From an uncultured Pseudomonadota bacterium (GTDB lineage Bacteria; Myxococcota_A; Bradymonadia; Bradymonadales; GCA-2716585), in contig CAKZKQ010000116.1 in NCBI GenBank assembly GCA_937123825.1, positions 1 to 64,000 on the forward strand: a stretch of DNA of 64,000 nt. Reading direction: 5' to 3'. The position numbers and the translations under genes were made by a program. Positions 17,201 through 27,894 of the stretch are shown here, in pieces; the stretch's first letter is position 1, and each line of letters starts with the position of its first letter. The notes beneath the pieces were generated by a model that was not told the origin of the DNA, did not search any database, and was given only the letters and a program-made list of their open reading frames with translations.

Positions 17201-19769
17201 CGTGGACGCCTGGCCCCGGACCGACGCCTTGGCGGTCGCCTGGGAGCCTGCGGTGGGTGCCGACGGGTATCTGGTCAGCTTGACCACGCTCAACAACACC
17301 GAGGTCATTGAACCGCAACGCTTTGATGGGGTCACCGAGGCCGTCTTTGAAGGCTTGGAGTTGATCCCCGGGGTGACCTACGTCTTCAAGGTCATCGCCG
17401 TCAGCGATCTTCTGGGCGCGGCGCCGTCGGTCTCCTCCAACGGCGTGGCCATTGACGGCGGGCCGCCCACCATCACCGGTCTGGACGCCAACCCCCAGAG
17501 CTTTGACATTGGCGCCGGTGAGTCCCCCAGGATCACGGCGTTGGTCGAGGCGGCGGGGATCACGGTCATTCAATCGATCGAGATCACGGTCCGCAATGTC
17601 CAGGATGAGGTCGTCTTCCGAGGCCGCCTTGAGCCCGGAGTCAGCACCTACAACCTGGACTTTGGCTGGAGCGGTCTGGACGAGCAGGAGGAAGCGCTGC
17701 CTGCGGGCCAGTACACCTTTGACGTGGTGGCCACCGACGCCATCGACGCCAGCGCCAGCGACTCCGTCGCCGTGGACTTGATCGCCACGCCGCCCCAGGT
17801 GGTCGACCTGAGCCCCGCGCGCAGCGACTTTGACCTGGGGCTGCACATGGAGCAGCGCTTTACCGCGCAGGCCGCCACGGCCGGCGCGGTGCCACTGGTC
17901 AGCGCCATCTTCACCATCCACCCCGAGGGTGCGCCCGAAGCGCCGATTTACACGGCCTCGTTTGAGCCCGGCAGCCCCTCGTTTGACCTGGACCATGTCT
18001 GGGATGGCCTGACCGACGGGCAACGCCTGCCGGAGCCGGGCGCTTATGTGGCGTCTTTGCAGGTCACCAGCGCCATCGGCCAGACGGCGTCGGCCACCGC
18101 GCCGTTCAACGTCTTGACCACGGTCCCGGTGGTCTCTGGGCCGCTGCTGAGCACCGGCATCTTTGATCTGGGCGTGCAGGAGTCACTGCGGGTCCAGGCC
18201 GACGCGCGGTTGCCCGGAGAAGTCGGCTTCAGTCAGGCCATGTTGTGGATCGAAGACGCCCAGGGGCAGATCGTCTACAGCGAGTCCTTTGATGTGGAGG
18301 GGACCTTGATCACCGTCGAGACGTCCTGGGACGGCACCAACGCCCAGCAAGAGTTGGCGACCCCCGGTTTCTACAAGGCCACCTTCCAGGCCCAGGCCTA
18401 CCGTGGTCTGTCGATCACCTCGCACCAAACCTTCTCGGTGCGCACCTCGGCGCCGACCATCGACGGCCTGACCATCACCCCCAACCCCTTTGCGTTGGGC
18501 GTCGAGCGCGCCGTGGCCTTTGAGGCGCAGGTGTCCACCACGGGCCAGCGCCGTTTGACCAGCGCCACGATCACCGTCACCGACCCCCGCGAAGCTCAGG
18601 TCGTCTTTGAGGCCACCGAGGCCCTCACAGAGCCCACCGCGCAGCTGCGCTGGAGCTGGTCGGGGGTCTTCGACGATAAGTTTGTCGATCCTGGCCAATA
18701 CGACGTCCGTTGGACGGCCACCAACGCCATCGGCCAGCGCGCTGAGCAGACCTCAACCTTTGAGATCACCGCGCCCAACCCCGACATCGAGGCCTTCAAA
18801 GCCTACCCCAGCCCCTTTGATCTGGGGCGCCACACTGAGACGCACTTCACCGCATCGCTGGGCACCGGCGGCCCCGCCCACATCGACTCGGTCCGCCTTG
18901 TGGTGCGCCGCGCCGAAGACCAGGTCGAGGTCGTCACCCACCAGATCAACCCCGAATCCAACCAGCACAGCCTGGACTTTGTCTGGGATGGCACCGACAC
19001 GCAGGGCAACCCGGTGCCGCCGGGCGCTTACGAGGCCTCGCTGGAGTTGATCAACGCCGCTGGCCGCACCAGCACCGACACCTTCCTCCTCGATGTCCTC
19101 TCCTCGCCCCCGCACATCGTCAACTTCGTCTCATCGGCCAACAGCATCAACCTGGCCGAAACCCAACAAACCCGTTTCACCGCCCACGTCTCCACCCAGG
19201 GACCCGTGGCGTTGGAGATGGTTTGGATTGGGGTGCATGACACCTCGACCGGGGCCGTGGTCTACGAGCACGAGGCTGCCGTGCCCGAAGGCGCCAACGA
19301 GCACCGCGTGGAGGTCGACTGGGGCGGCGAGCGTGAGGGTGGCGGTTTTGTGGACCCCGGCGTTTATGAAGCCATGGTTCTTGGCACCAACAGCCGAGGG
19401 GTCAGCAACGCCAGAACGCTGCGTGTTGAGGTCGTCTTTGTCGATGCACCCCCCGAAGACGCCGGGATGCCCGACGTCGAGCCTCAACCCGACGTCGAGG
19501 AAGATGCAGGCGATGAACCCGACACCAGCGACGAGCCCGACATGGGCGCGGAGCCCGATGTGCCCGAGCCCGACGCCGCAGACGAGCCCGACGCACCCGA
19601 GGACCCCCAGCCCGACGCCGATGAAGAGCCCGCCGACCCGCCCGTGGTCGTCAACGCCGATGACGATTCCTGTGGCTGCCAAACCCCGGCGCGCCCCGCC
19701 TCTCCGTCCCCCTGGTGGTTTGGCCTGATGCTTCTGGGCGGCGCCCTCGTCCGGCTCCGCCGCGACTGA
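14253..19769 (+). CDS. Giant FG-GAP/FN3/FlgD-Ig surface protein with MYXO-CTERM tail
   Basis: An 1838-residue secreted protein. ATG 14253 is preferred over the GTG at 14244 because AGGG sits at the right distance. A signal peptide ends AAAHA-QG. Residues 40-975 form FG-GAP/VCBS-type propellers with calcium loops (DDVNNDGSAD, DDFNGDGRSE, DMDGDGVKE, DIDGDGLLE). An FN3-like domain follows (about 985-1070), then six tandem Ig-like repeats of about 110 residues of the FlgD type, each with FDLG near the start and a closing W-D/S-G...PGxY. An acidic Pro-Asp linker precedes SCGCQT, a hydrophobic helix and RLRRD, the MYXO-CTERM tail. This is typical of a surface-exposed adhesin or scaffold. A strong terminator follows. 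Confidence 0.9.
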   Translation: MKTHSSLRVGRALRGGLVGALLLLAAAAHAQGPTPWTTPQHNPSRTGRAPGVGDITQPSASWQVSIGGEVPGASVRIDDVNNDGSADYLSLVDGALVARGADDALLWDTPPLGVTSIVAVDDFNGDGRSEILLIGRHAVLVDGESGQVTWRLLPGAETSLSFRAGIAVPINVDDDPEKEILFAEGLPKRVALFDFSQGFEEVSPVWTNTDAALPTAVIRPVVGDFDGVAETREVALVNQLYCQAVFIDLATGQTLRVAGRGGNGPLMGLSDGLFCYGLYEAANIDDDPQDELVFTGALPIARGGATLTVYDYVQDATQWQYEYGVNTVDVLTLSPAGATADMDGDGVKEVVTAVYGNTAEAGLNDDGIDLPEQWSVAIYDGATGTTLGSLPMRSIVGFEDLDGDGAKELITRQASPGSTVLPTTGTIEVWGLDLQRQPTLRWTVNDAVVLTRPLDINTRVSSRDYGLVPGTIANGQDERLLLVAREGLEQTVQVEAVEFKDGSPANTVHTISLDGQVGAGLVHTGQGMIDGPHVVLRSSLGRFSVHRPDLSVARQLVLTGHVSDVVLVPLLPGESLQMIYRQATGALVAIDPTGASVFEAPQELWRVSVETPGEFLAFDRDADGIFEVVHSGFDADDVPFVEMLDAQGQRLWRRSLPESASAPFQLAFGRFGDAPGDGLDVAALGRLADGTSVTWAFEGDDGTTLAMHIANEAEVNRYPNRELLVIPAQNNNPYDDLLVIHYTTFERLRGDSLQREGAPGAFPPANSRPSSSGLLLSDEAEPKLYTKNFVTQTVLYDVNSQEALWTAAQPISQYAYEPGHAGFADANGDGLWDVAIPGLLGDLTVMDGVNGEVLYRVCLDGGEVRGLDAPATLASCVPIAPLSSVAVADIDGDEGQEFVVGGADGWLYALDVADGQASWQMPLSSRVHAPAIADIDGDGLLEVTTTTARSELIVVDNAQINPVGVVRDVALTPEGQVVNPQVDVDAWPRTDALAVAWEPAVGADGYLVSLTTLNNTEVIEPQRFDGVTEAVFEGLELIPGVTYVFKVIAVSDLLGAAPSVSSNGVAIDGGPPTITGLDANPQSFDIGAGESPRITALVEAAGITVIQSIEITVRNVQDEVVFRGRLEPGVSTYNLDFGWSGLDEQEEALPAGQYTFDVVATDAIDASASDSVAVDLIATPPQVVDLSPARSDFDLGLHMEQRFTAQAATAGAVPLVSAIFTIHPEGAPEAPIYTASFEPGSPSFDLDHVWDGLTDGQRLPEPGAYVASLQVTSAIGQTASATAPFNVLTTVPVVSGPLLSTGIFDLGVQESLRVQADARLPGEVGFSQAMLWIEDAQGQIVYSESFDVEGTLITVETSWDGTNAQQELATPGFYKATFQAQAYRGLSITSHQTFSVRTSAPTIDGLTITPNPFALGVERAVAFEAQVSTTGQRRLTSATITVTDPREAQVVFEATEALTEPTAQLRWSWSGVFDDKFVDPGQYDVRWTATNAIGQRAEQTSTFEITAPNPDIEAFKAYPSPFDLGRHTETHFTASLGTGGPAHIDSVRLVVRRAEDQVEVVTHQINPESNQHSLDFVWDGTDTQGNPVPPGAYEASLELINAAGRTSTDTFLLDVLSSPPHIVNFVSSANSINLAETQQTRFTAHVSTQGPVALEMVWIGVHDTSTGAVVYEHEAAVPEGANEHRVEVDWGGEREGGGFVDPGVYEAMVLGTNSRGVSNARTLRVEVVFVDAPPEDAGMPDVEPQPDVEEDAGDEPDTSDEPDMGAEPDVPEPDAADEPDAPEDPQPDADEEPADPPVVVNADDDSCGCQTPARPASPSPWWFGLMLLGGALVRLRRD
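17458..19440 (+). repeat. Six tandem FlgD-like Ig repeats (about 330 bp each)
   Basis: Each unit opens with a Pro-rich start and F-D-L-G, passes a variable V-V-Y strand and ends W-x-G-x-x-x-x-G-x-x-x-P-G-x-Y. The units are well diverged in DNA. They resemble the FlgD immunoglobulin-like domain found next to C-terminal sorting signals in secreted proteins. Confidence 0.75.
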
Positions 19770-19797
19770 GCGTTGGGGTCATTTGACCGTCCCTTGG

Positions 19798-19850
19798 CAC
19801 ATTGGTGAGGAAGTGGCAGATCCTCTCCTCACCAATGTGTCGCCACTTCC
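19798..19850. other. Two interlocked inverted repeats (pseudoknot topology)
   Basis: Stem 1 is a perfect 14-bp pair, 19798-19811 with 19826-19839 (CACATTGGTGAGGA and its complement). Stem 2 is a perfect 9-bp pair, GGAAGTGGC (19809-19817) with GCCACTTCC (19842-19850). The arms interleave in the order 1-2-1'-2' and share three bases, so they form either a pseudoknot or two alternative folds. A strong terminator begins 16 bases later. Confidence 0.7.
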
Positions 19851-19865
19851 GCTGGGCAGATAAGT

Positions 19866-19906
19866 GCCCCACGAAAGCCGTTCAAAGGCTTTCGTGGGGC
19901 TTTTTT
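19866..19906 (+). terminator. Strong intrinsic terminator after the FG-GAP gene
   Basis: A perfect 14-bp stem (GCCCCACGAAAGCC at 19866-19879 with its complement at 19887-19900), 7-base loop GTTCAAA, then TTTTTT. It is about 100 bases after the stop of the giant surface protein gene and isolates it from the barrel gene. Confidence 0.95.
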
Positions 19907-19971
19907 GTGCCCGTCGATGCCCTCTCCAAGTGCTTTGCTCGTCCTTTGCTGCCCGTTTTGTCCAGAAAAGT

Positions 19972-19984
19972 GTCACAGAGTGAC
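19972..19984. promoter_or_regulatory. Palindrome GTCAC-AGA-GTGAC
   Basis: A 5-bp perfect inverted repeat with 3-base centre, about 65 bases upstream of the barrel gene, in a stretch less GC-rich than its surroundings. It is a possible operator. No known regulator consensus is matched. Confidence 0.3.
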
Positions 19985-20048
19985 TTTTGTGCCCTCCCAC
20001 ATTGTGCAACGGGCAACTTTGATCGGGAAGCCAACCGGAGAACGGATC

Positions 20049-20651
20049 ATGACCTCAAAGACTTTGCAGATGTGTGTGGCGCTTGTGGCGATGGCGAGCG
20101 TGGTGTGTCTGGCGAGCACGGCCAGTGCCCAGTACGAACCCGAGCCCACCCGTTGGGAAGAGCGGCCCATCGCGCTTGATTTGCATGGGGGTTTTGGGGG
20201 GCCTGCGGGTCGGTTTGGGGCGAGCCTGAGTGGCTTTGTGACGCCCAACCTGGGGTTGACGGTCAGCGGCGGTTTTGGGGCTACGGGCAACGGTGTGAGC
20301 GTCACGCCCAAGGTTCAGATCGCGTGGGATGAGCTGGCGCTGAGCGTCGGCGTTGGGTTGGGGTGGTTCTCCCTCGATTACGTTCGCAGCGATTTGTTCT
20401 GCTGTTCTGCTGAAGAATATAGGGCAGACCTGGTGCAGTGGGGCCATGGTGAGGTGCAGCTCACCTACCAGAACACCCGTGGCATACGCGCTGGTGGATA
20501 TGTGGGGTTGGCGCGCATCATGGATTCTTGGAACGCCCGCTCCAGAGAGGCGGACAGCCCCAACAGCTTTGAGCCAGAGACCACAGAGGGGTTGCCCTAC
20601 ACGGATCGTCCCGCGCCTTTCATCGGGTTCTTTGCGGGGTATGCCTTTTGA
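20049..20651 (+). CDS. Small outer-membrane beta-barrel protein
   Basis: A 200-residue protein. The ATG is set by GGAG eight bases upstream and by the signal peptide (VALVAMASVVCLASTASAQ). The mature part alternates polar and hydrophobic residues in strands rich in Gly and aromatics (RFGASLSGFVTPNLGLTVSGGFG, ALSVGVGLGWFSLDY, IGFFAGYAF), and it ends in phenylalanine, the usual C-terminal signature for BAM-dependent insertion. This suggests an 8-strand barrel of the OmpA/OmpW size class. Transport or binding role unknown. A GC-rich hairpin lies between it and the convergent haem protein gene. Confidence 0.78.
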   Translation: MTSKTLQMCVALVAMASVVCLASTASAQYEPEPTRWEERPIALDLHGGFGGPAGRFGASLSGFVTPNLGLTVSGGFGATGNGVSVTPKVQIAWDELALSVGVGLGWFSLDYVRSDLFCCSAEEYRADLVQWGHGEVQLTYQNTRGIRAGGYVGLARIMDSWNARSREADSPNSFEPETTEGLPYTDRPAPFIGFFAGYAF

Positions 20652-20694
20652 GCGACGCACACAGCCCAAAAAACACCCGCAAGCCATCTTACTC

Positions 20695-20714
20695 GGCGCC
20701 CCCAGAGGGGCGCC
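20695..20714. terminator. GC hairpin between convergent genes
   Basis: A perfect 8-bp stem, GGCGCCCC (20695-20702) with GGGGCGCC (20707-20714), closes a 4-base loop between the ends of the barrel gene and the haem protein gene. It lacks a T-run on either strand. Its position suggests a shared 3'-end structure. Confidence 0.5.
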
Positions 20715-20760
20715 TTCGCGGCGAGGGTGTTGTTGTGGGGTTGTGTGTGTGGAGTGCGGC

Positions 20761-23085
<2,325 letters not shown>

Positions 23086-23221
23086 GGTGGATTTTATCGT
23101 TCAAAGCAGCCCTCGGTGGGGCGGCTCTGGTCTGACGTTGAGGGTGAAACTGCCCTTCTGACGATTCCGTACAGATAGATATGTCTCTGCGCCGCTTGTG
23201 ACACAAGGTTTGATGTTGTTG

Positions 23222-24265
23222 TCACGGATCGACGACCACAACCCCTGTAAAGGGCGGGTTGCGGTTGAGGCTGCCTCCAACAGCGAACCTGGGGCCATCA
23301 TCGACGCCCCAGGCGCCGTGAAGCAGCTCCGAGGTGGCGCTGTCCTGTGTGTTGAACGTGGTTTGCCCATCGGGGATGACGGCGACGGTCCCCAGCAGGC
23401 CCACGGTGTGCGCCACGCCGGTTTTGTCCATCCAGATGCCGTTCATTCCCGGCAGCCCCACGAGCGTCTCTGTGCTGATGCTTGTCCCGTCCCAGCGGGC
23501 AAACACCCCGTTGCTGCGTCCGCCGATGATGGCGATGTTTTGGGGATCGGTGCCCCACAGGCTGACAAAGTCTTCTGTGGTGCCCGTCTCGATCAACGAC
23601 CAGCTTTGGCCGTCGTAGTGGTAGACCAGCCCAAACTGGCCCACGGCCAGGACGTCGTCGGGGGCGATGGCCATGACCTTGAAGAGGGCCTTGGCGGGCC
23701 GATCGGTGGCGGGCAGCTCCTGGCGCTCCCACGCGGTGCCGTTCCAATGGAGCAAGATTGGGTCGTTGGGGGCGTCGATGTCGATGTCGCCGCCCACGGC
23801 CCAGGCGTCGTCCGGCGCGGTGACCCAGATGCCCCACAGCGGCGCGTCGATGCCCGAGTCGATCACCTCAAAGTCGCCGCCCTGGCGGCTGCGCATGGTG
23901 ACGCCGCTCTCTCCGACCATCCACAGGTCGTCGCCCGCGCCGTGGACCCAGTGAAGCATGGGAACGGGGGGCAGCGACATTTTCTCCCAGGTGGCGCCGT
24001 CAAAGGCAAAGGCGACCCCGGAGCCCGGTTGGCCGCCCACGGTGTAGACGTCGCAGACGCTGGTGCCCCAGACGCTCAAAAAGGCGCCTTCGTTGGTGGC
24101 GTCAAAGGCTGGTTGCCAGTTGGTGGCGGTGGTGTGGTTGAAGGCCGTCAGGCAAGCGGGCTGAGGGGCGCCGTCCTGGTCATCGGTGGTGTCTTCCGAG
24201 CAGGCTGTCAGCAAAAGCGCAGCGCCGACAAGGAAGAGGGCCGGAAATTTGGGCAGATCGTGCAT
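23222..24265 (-). CDS. Beta-propeller-like lipoprotein
   Basis: A 347-residue protein. MHDLPKF is the chosen start because it puts the signal peptide and lipobox (ALLLTAC) at the N-terminus. The mature protein is a run of about seven blades, each with a W-G or aromatic strand and an Asp turn (LSVWGTSVCDVYTVGG, LHWVHGAGDDLWMVGE, LWGIWVTAPDDAWAVGG, FVSLWGTDPQNIAIIGG). Such WGxxxxDVxAVG blades are common in myxobacterial lipoproteins, probably ligand binding or structural. No catalytic residues are apparent. Confidence 0.82.
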   Translation of the reverse strand: MHDLPKFPALFLVGAALLLTACSEDTTDDQDGAPQPACLTAFNHTTATNWQPAFDATNEGAFLSVWGTSVCDVYTVGGQPGSGVAFAFDGATWEKMSLPPVPMLHWVHGAGDDLWMVGESGVTMRSRQGGDFEVIDSGIDAPLWGIWVTAPDDAWAVGGDIDIDAPNDPILLHWNGTAWERQELPATDRPAKALFKVMAIAPDDVLAVGQFGLVYHYDGQSWSLIETGTTEDFVSLWGTDPQNIAIIGGRSNGVFARWDGTSISTETLVGLPGMNGIWMDKTGVAHTVGLLGTVAVIPDGQTTFNTQDSATSELLHGAWGVDDGPRFAVGGSLNRNPPFTGVVVVDP

Positions 24266-24388
24266 GGTGCCTGATGTTTGATGGGCCATCGAGAACGGCG
24301 AGCCGATGTCGCCTTCGAGGCCCTGTCCTACGCGCACCGCGGACCTCTTCAGAACCACGATGCTGGGGGACGCCCATCATAGCACACT

Positions 24389-27300
24389 TCACCGGCGCCG
24401 TCGCCTGGAGATGGCCACCAGGCCCAGCAGCGCCGTCGCCAGTGCAGGCAACGGCCAGTTGGACGGGCTGTGGCCAACCGCCACGCAGCCGCACCCTTCT
24501 TCGCTGGCGCCGCCCCCGCCGTCTTCACCGTCCTGACCGTCAGGCACGCCGTCGGGGTCATCGGCGTCCACGCAGCGGTCGGCCACGCAAAGCTCGCCCT
24601 CGCCGCAGACCTCATCGCCGCAGGTGCCGATGGGCTCGCAGCCATCCTCGCCGCACTGCTGGCCTTCGGGGCATTGGGTGTCCTGGCAGGCCTCAAAGAT
24701 GCAGTTGCCCTGGACACAAACCTGTCCTTCAGCGCACTCAACGTTGAAGCAGGCGTCCTCGACGCAGACCCCTTCGCGGCACTCAAAGCCGGTGCGGCAT
24801 TGGGTCTGGCTGCACGCGTCCACGCAGTTGCCATCGACGCACATGTCCGAACCCTCGCAGCTGACCTCCTGGCAGGGGTCGGCCATGCACTGACCCTCCT
24901 CACACACTTGTCCGGGGCCACAGTCGAGCTGCAAACAGGCCACTTCGCCTTCCTCAAGGCAGTCGCCAAGCCAGCACCCTTCGCCTTCACCGCATTCGAC
25001 CCCTTCGCAGGGATCCTCGACGCACTCTCCGCCCACGCAGACCTCAGGGCCGGGGCACTCCACGTCTTCACAGCCGATCAGGCGAGCATCCAGGCAATCG
25101 CCGCCCTGACAGACCTGGCCTTGTCCGCACATCACGCCCAGGCAGGCGTCGGTCAAGCAGAACCCGTCGGTGCACAAGAAGCCCACAGGGCACTCGCCAG
25201 CAGCACAGGGTTGAGCGCACTCGCCCTCCACACAGCTGCGCCCCTCGACGCACTCGGGATCTTCGTCCGTCTCGCCGTCGCAGTCCGAGTCGATGCCGTC
25301 GCAGATGTCAGCGCCCAGCAATCCACACTCACCGCAGGCGTTGGTGACGCCCTCGTCGATCTCGCCGTCGCAGTCGTTGTCGACGCCGTCACAGATCTCT
25401 TCGGGGACAATGCCGCAGCCACCGCAGGCGTTGGTGACGCCTTCGTCGATCTCGCCGTCGCAGTCGTCGTCCACGCGGTTGCAGACCTCTTCGGGGATCG
25501 CGCCGCAGCCGCCACAATCGTTGGTGACGCCCTCGTCCTCGTCGCCGTCACCGTCGTTGTCTTCACCGTCGCAGATCTCTTCGGGGACTTCACCGCAGAA
25601 CCCGCAGGCGTTGGTGACGCCCTCGTCCACGCGGCCGTTGCAGTTGTTGTCCACCCCGTCACAAACCTCTTCAGGGTCGGGGCCGCACTCACCGCAGCGG
25701 TTGATCAACCCTTCATCGACCAGACCATTGCAGTTGTTGTCCACCCCATCACAGACCTCCTCGGGCTGAGGGCCGCACTCACCGCAGTCGTTGGCCACGC
25801 CTTCGTCAATCAGGCCGTCGCAGTCGTTGTCCTCACCGTCACAGAGCTCATCGGGGGTGGGGCCACATTCACCGCAGTCGTTGGCCAACCCTTCATCGGT
25901 CAGGCCGTCGCAGTCGTTGTCTTCGCCGTCGCAGGTCTCTTCAGGCAGCGGGCCACACTCGCCGCAGGCGTTCAACACCCCTTCGTCGGTCAGGCCGTTG
26001 CAGTTGTTGTCCTGCCCGTCGCAGACCTCCGCGGGGACGGGGCCGCAAGTCCCGCAGAGGTTGGTGACGCCTTCGTCCACGCGACCATCGCAGTTGTTGT
26101 CTTCGCCGTCGCAGACCTCATCCTGGGGGGAGAGGGTGGCGCGGCACTCAAACCGACCCCGGTCACAGAAGAGTTGGCCGTTGTTGCAGACCCCATCGAG
26201 CCCTGTCTCACAGGCCTGACCCCCACCGGGGTTGCCGTTGTCGACCAGGCCGTCACAGTCGTTGTCCACCCCGTCGCAGACCTCGGGGGCGGGGATGCAG
26301 ACGCTGGAGACGGTCAGGTCTTCGAGGACCGGGCCCAGGAAGTCGTTTCGGGTGAAGAAGAAGGCCTCGACCTCGATGTAGCGGCCCAAAAGGGGCATGT
26401 CATCGTTGTTGTTGATTTCCACAAAGGGCGCAGCGGCCAGCGCACCGGGGGTGTTGGCCGCCCGCACGCGGATGCGCAGCGTGGTGTCGTTGAAGTCCTG
26501 GCTGCGCCAGTTGATCTTGCCCCACTCCAGGGCGTCGCGGCCCGAGTCGTGGGTGACGCGCCAGGTGCCCGAGCGCAGCGTGACCGAGCGCAGGTTGTAG
26601 CCCGCCATGTCGGAGTAGGTGTAGGGGAAGTTGCCGCAAGTCGGGTAGGTGGCCACGACCGAGGCGTCCGAGGAGCGCAGCTTGGTCACGGTGCCGTTGC
26701 CGCTGCGTCCAGAAGGACAGGGGTGGTTGACGGCGTTGGGGCCGCCGCCGCGGTAGTTGACGGCCCAGATGAAGCCGTCGGCGTCGGCGGTAATGCCCAC
26801 GGGGGTCACGCCGACGGTGACCGTGGCGATGATCTGGCCGGTCAGCGCGTCAATCTTGGTGACCTGGCCGTTTTGGCTCGACTCGGTGCCGCTCCAGGAG
26901 CCGTGGGCGACCCAGACAAAGCCGTTGCCGTCGATGGCCACGCCGCGAGGCCACTGGTATTGAGGCAAAGAGATGCGCTGGCGGATGCCGCTGCCGGGGT
27001 TGATGGTGCAGCGCGTGGCGTTGTTGGGGCACTGGTAGTTGCCATCGACCCAGAGCACCTCGCGCTCGGTGGAGTTGCCCAGCCAGACGTTGCCGTCAAT
27101 GTCCACGGCGACCCCGTAGAGGGACGCCGAGGGGATGTCCCACCACTGGAGCAGCTCTCCCGTGATGGCGTCAAGCGCCTTGAGGTTGCCGCCGCCTCGG
27201 TTGGCCACCCACAGGCGCCCAAAGGCATCGACGGCCAGACCGTAGCCGTTGCTGCTGGTGTTGCTGACGGTCAGCGTGGTGGTGGCGTTGTCGGGGTTGA

Positions 27301-27787
27301 GCCGGGTGAGGTTGGCGCTGGTGTAGTTGGAGACCCAGATGTCGCCAGCGGCGTTGATCGCCAGGCCGCGCGGCAGATCGCCGGTCGGTTGGGTGGCCAG
27401 CACCCGGCCGTCCGTCGCCGAGAGCTTGTGCACCGAGTCACCAAAGCGGTTGCCGACCCAGCAGTTGAAGTCCACATCAACGGCCGTGCGGCTGGGGCTG
27501 TCGCCGACGTTGGTCACGCTAAGGACGCGCCCGGTGGAGGTGTCGATCCGGCTGGCGGTGTCGGACTCGGTGTTGGCCACCCACAGGTAGGGCGTCTCGA
27601 TCTGGCTCAGGTTGAGTTGGAGCTGATCGGGGACCACGTTGGCGTTGACGTTGACCTGTCCGCCGGTCTCAAAGTCCTGGGTCGAGGTCCATGTCTTGCG
27701 GTAGGTCTGTGTCTGCGCGTCGCCGGGCCACGCCGACAGGACGCTGGCGACCACCAGAACCCCTGCCAGCCTTTTGACAAAGTGCAT
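24389..27787 (-). CDS. Propeller + MopE-repeat surface protein with MYXO-CTERM tail
   Basis: An 1132-residue secreted protein. A signal peptide (VLVVASVLSAWPGDAQ) leads to a six- or seven-bladed propeller of the virginiamycin-B-lyase/NHL type (YLWVANTESDTASRID, GLAVDAFGRLWVANRGGG, GVAVDIDGNVWLGN). A carbohydrate-like beta domain follows, then eleven MopE repeats (CDGVDNDCDGxxDEG; metal-binding type), nine of them exactly 30 residues. Eight or more Cys-rich modules follow, then CGCVAVGHSP, a hydrophobic helix and SRRRRR, the MYXO-CTERM tail. MopE-type repeats in Methylococcus bind copper; here binding is inference. A possible promoter and palindrome lie upstream. Confidence 0.88.
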   Translation of the reverse strand: MHFVKRLAGVLVVASVLSAWPGDAQTQTYRKTWTSTQDFETGGQVNVNANVVPDQLQLNLSQIETPYLWVANTESDTASRIDTSTGRVLSVTNVGDSPSRTAVDVDFNCWVGNRFGDSVHKLSATDGRVLATQPTGDLPRGLAINAAGDIWVSNYTSANLTRLNPDNATTTLTVSNTSSNGYGLAVDAFGRLWVANRGGGNLKALDAITGELLQWWDIPSASLYGVAVDIDGNVWLGNSTEREVLWVDGNYQCPNNATRCTINPGSGIRQRISLPQYQWPRGVAIDGNGFVWVAHGSWSGTESSQNGQVTKIDALTGQIIATVTVGVTPVGITADADGFIWAVNYRGGGPNAVNHPCPSGRSGNGTVTKLRSSDASVVATYPTCGNFPYTYSDMAGYNLRSVTLRSGTWRVTHDSGRDALEWGKINWRSQDFNDTTLRIRVRAANTPGALAAAPFVEINNNDDMPLLGRYIEVEAFFFTRNDFLGPVLEDLTVSSVCIPAPEVCDGVDNDCDGLVDNGNPGGGQACETGLDGVCNNGQLFCDRGRFECRATLSPQDEVCDGEDNNCDGRVDEGVTNLCGTCGPVPAEVCDGQDNNCNGLTDEGVLNACGECGPLPEETCDGEDNDCDGLTDEGLANDCGECGPTPDELCDGEDNDCDGLIDEGVANDCGECGPQPEEVCDGVDNNCNGLVDEGLINRCGECGPDPEEVCDGVDNNCNGRVDEGVTNACGFCGEVPEEICDGEDNDGDGDEDEGVTNDCGGCGAIPEEVCNRVDDDCDGEIDEGVTNACGGCGIVPEEICDGVDNDCDGEIDEGVTNACGECGLLGADICDGIDSDCDGETDEDPECVEGRSCVEGECAQPCAAGECPVGFLCTDGFCLTDACLGVMCGQGQVCQGGDCLDARLIGCEDVECPGPEVCVGGECVEDPCEGVECGEGEGCWLGDCLEEGEVACLQLDCGPGQVCEEGQCMADPCQEVSCEGSDMCVDGNCVDACSQTQCRTGFECREGVCVEDACFNVECAEGQVCVQGNCIFEACQDTQCPEGQQCGEDGCEPIGTCGDEVCGEGELCVADRCVDADDPDGVPDGQDGEDGGGGASEEGCGCVAVGHSPSNWPLPALATALLGLVAISRRRRR
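25250..26281 (-). repeat. Eleven 90-bp MopE-type repeats
   Basis: The 90-bp DNA period is regular, and text such as GAGATCTGTGACGGC recurs, so the tract is prone to unequal recombination. Unit 8 has CDGEDNDGDGDEDEG, where the second Cys of the motif is replaced by Gly, and unit 9 opens CNRVDDDCDG. Confidence 0.85.
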
Positions 27788-27852
27788 GAGCTGCTCTCGA
27801 AGTGGGTGAGTGTGATGTGGAGACTGATCGCGTGAGATAACCCCTCAAAACA

Positions 27853-27880
27853 ATATTAAACCGTACAACGCACGGCGCAA
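27853..27880 (-). promoter_or_regulatory. Candidate promoter for the MopE-repeat gene
   Basis: On the minus strand, TTGCGC (27880-27875), a 16-base spacer and TAATAT (27858-27853) lie about 65 bases upstream of the start. The -10 is good; the -35 is moderate. The region is locally AT-rich. Confidence 0.4.
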
Positions 27881-27894
27881 GGTCGCCGGAATAA

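Noticed and set aside
15786-18023. A 745-codon minus-strand frame opposite the FG-GAP gene
   Set aside because: Shadow of GC-rich codon position bias; domains are clear on the plus strand.
25250-26281. CRISPR array
   Set aside because: The 90-bp repeats are in-frame protein-coding repeats with no unique spacers.
24470-27835. A 1121-codon plus-strand frame opposite the MopE-repeat gene
   Set aside because: It mirrors periodic, GC-rich repeat codons of the real minus-strand gene. No ribosome binding site, signal peptide or domain fits it.
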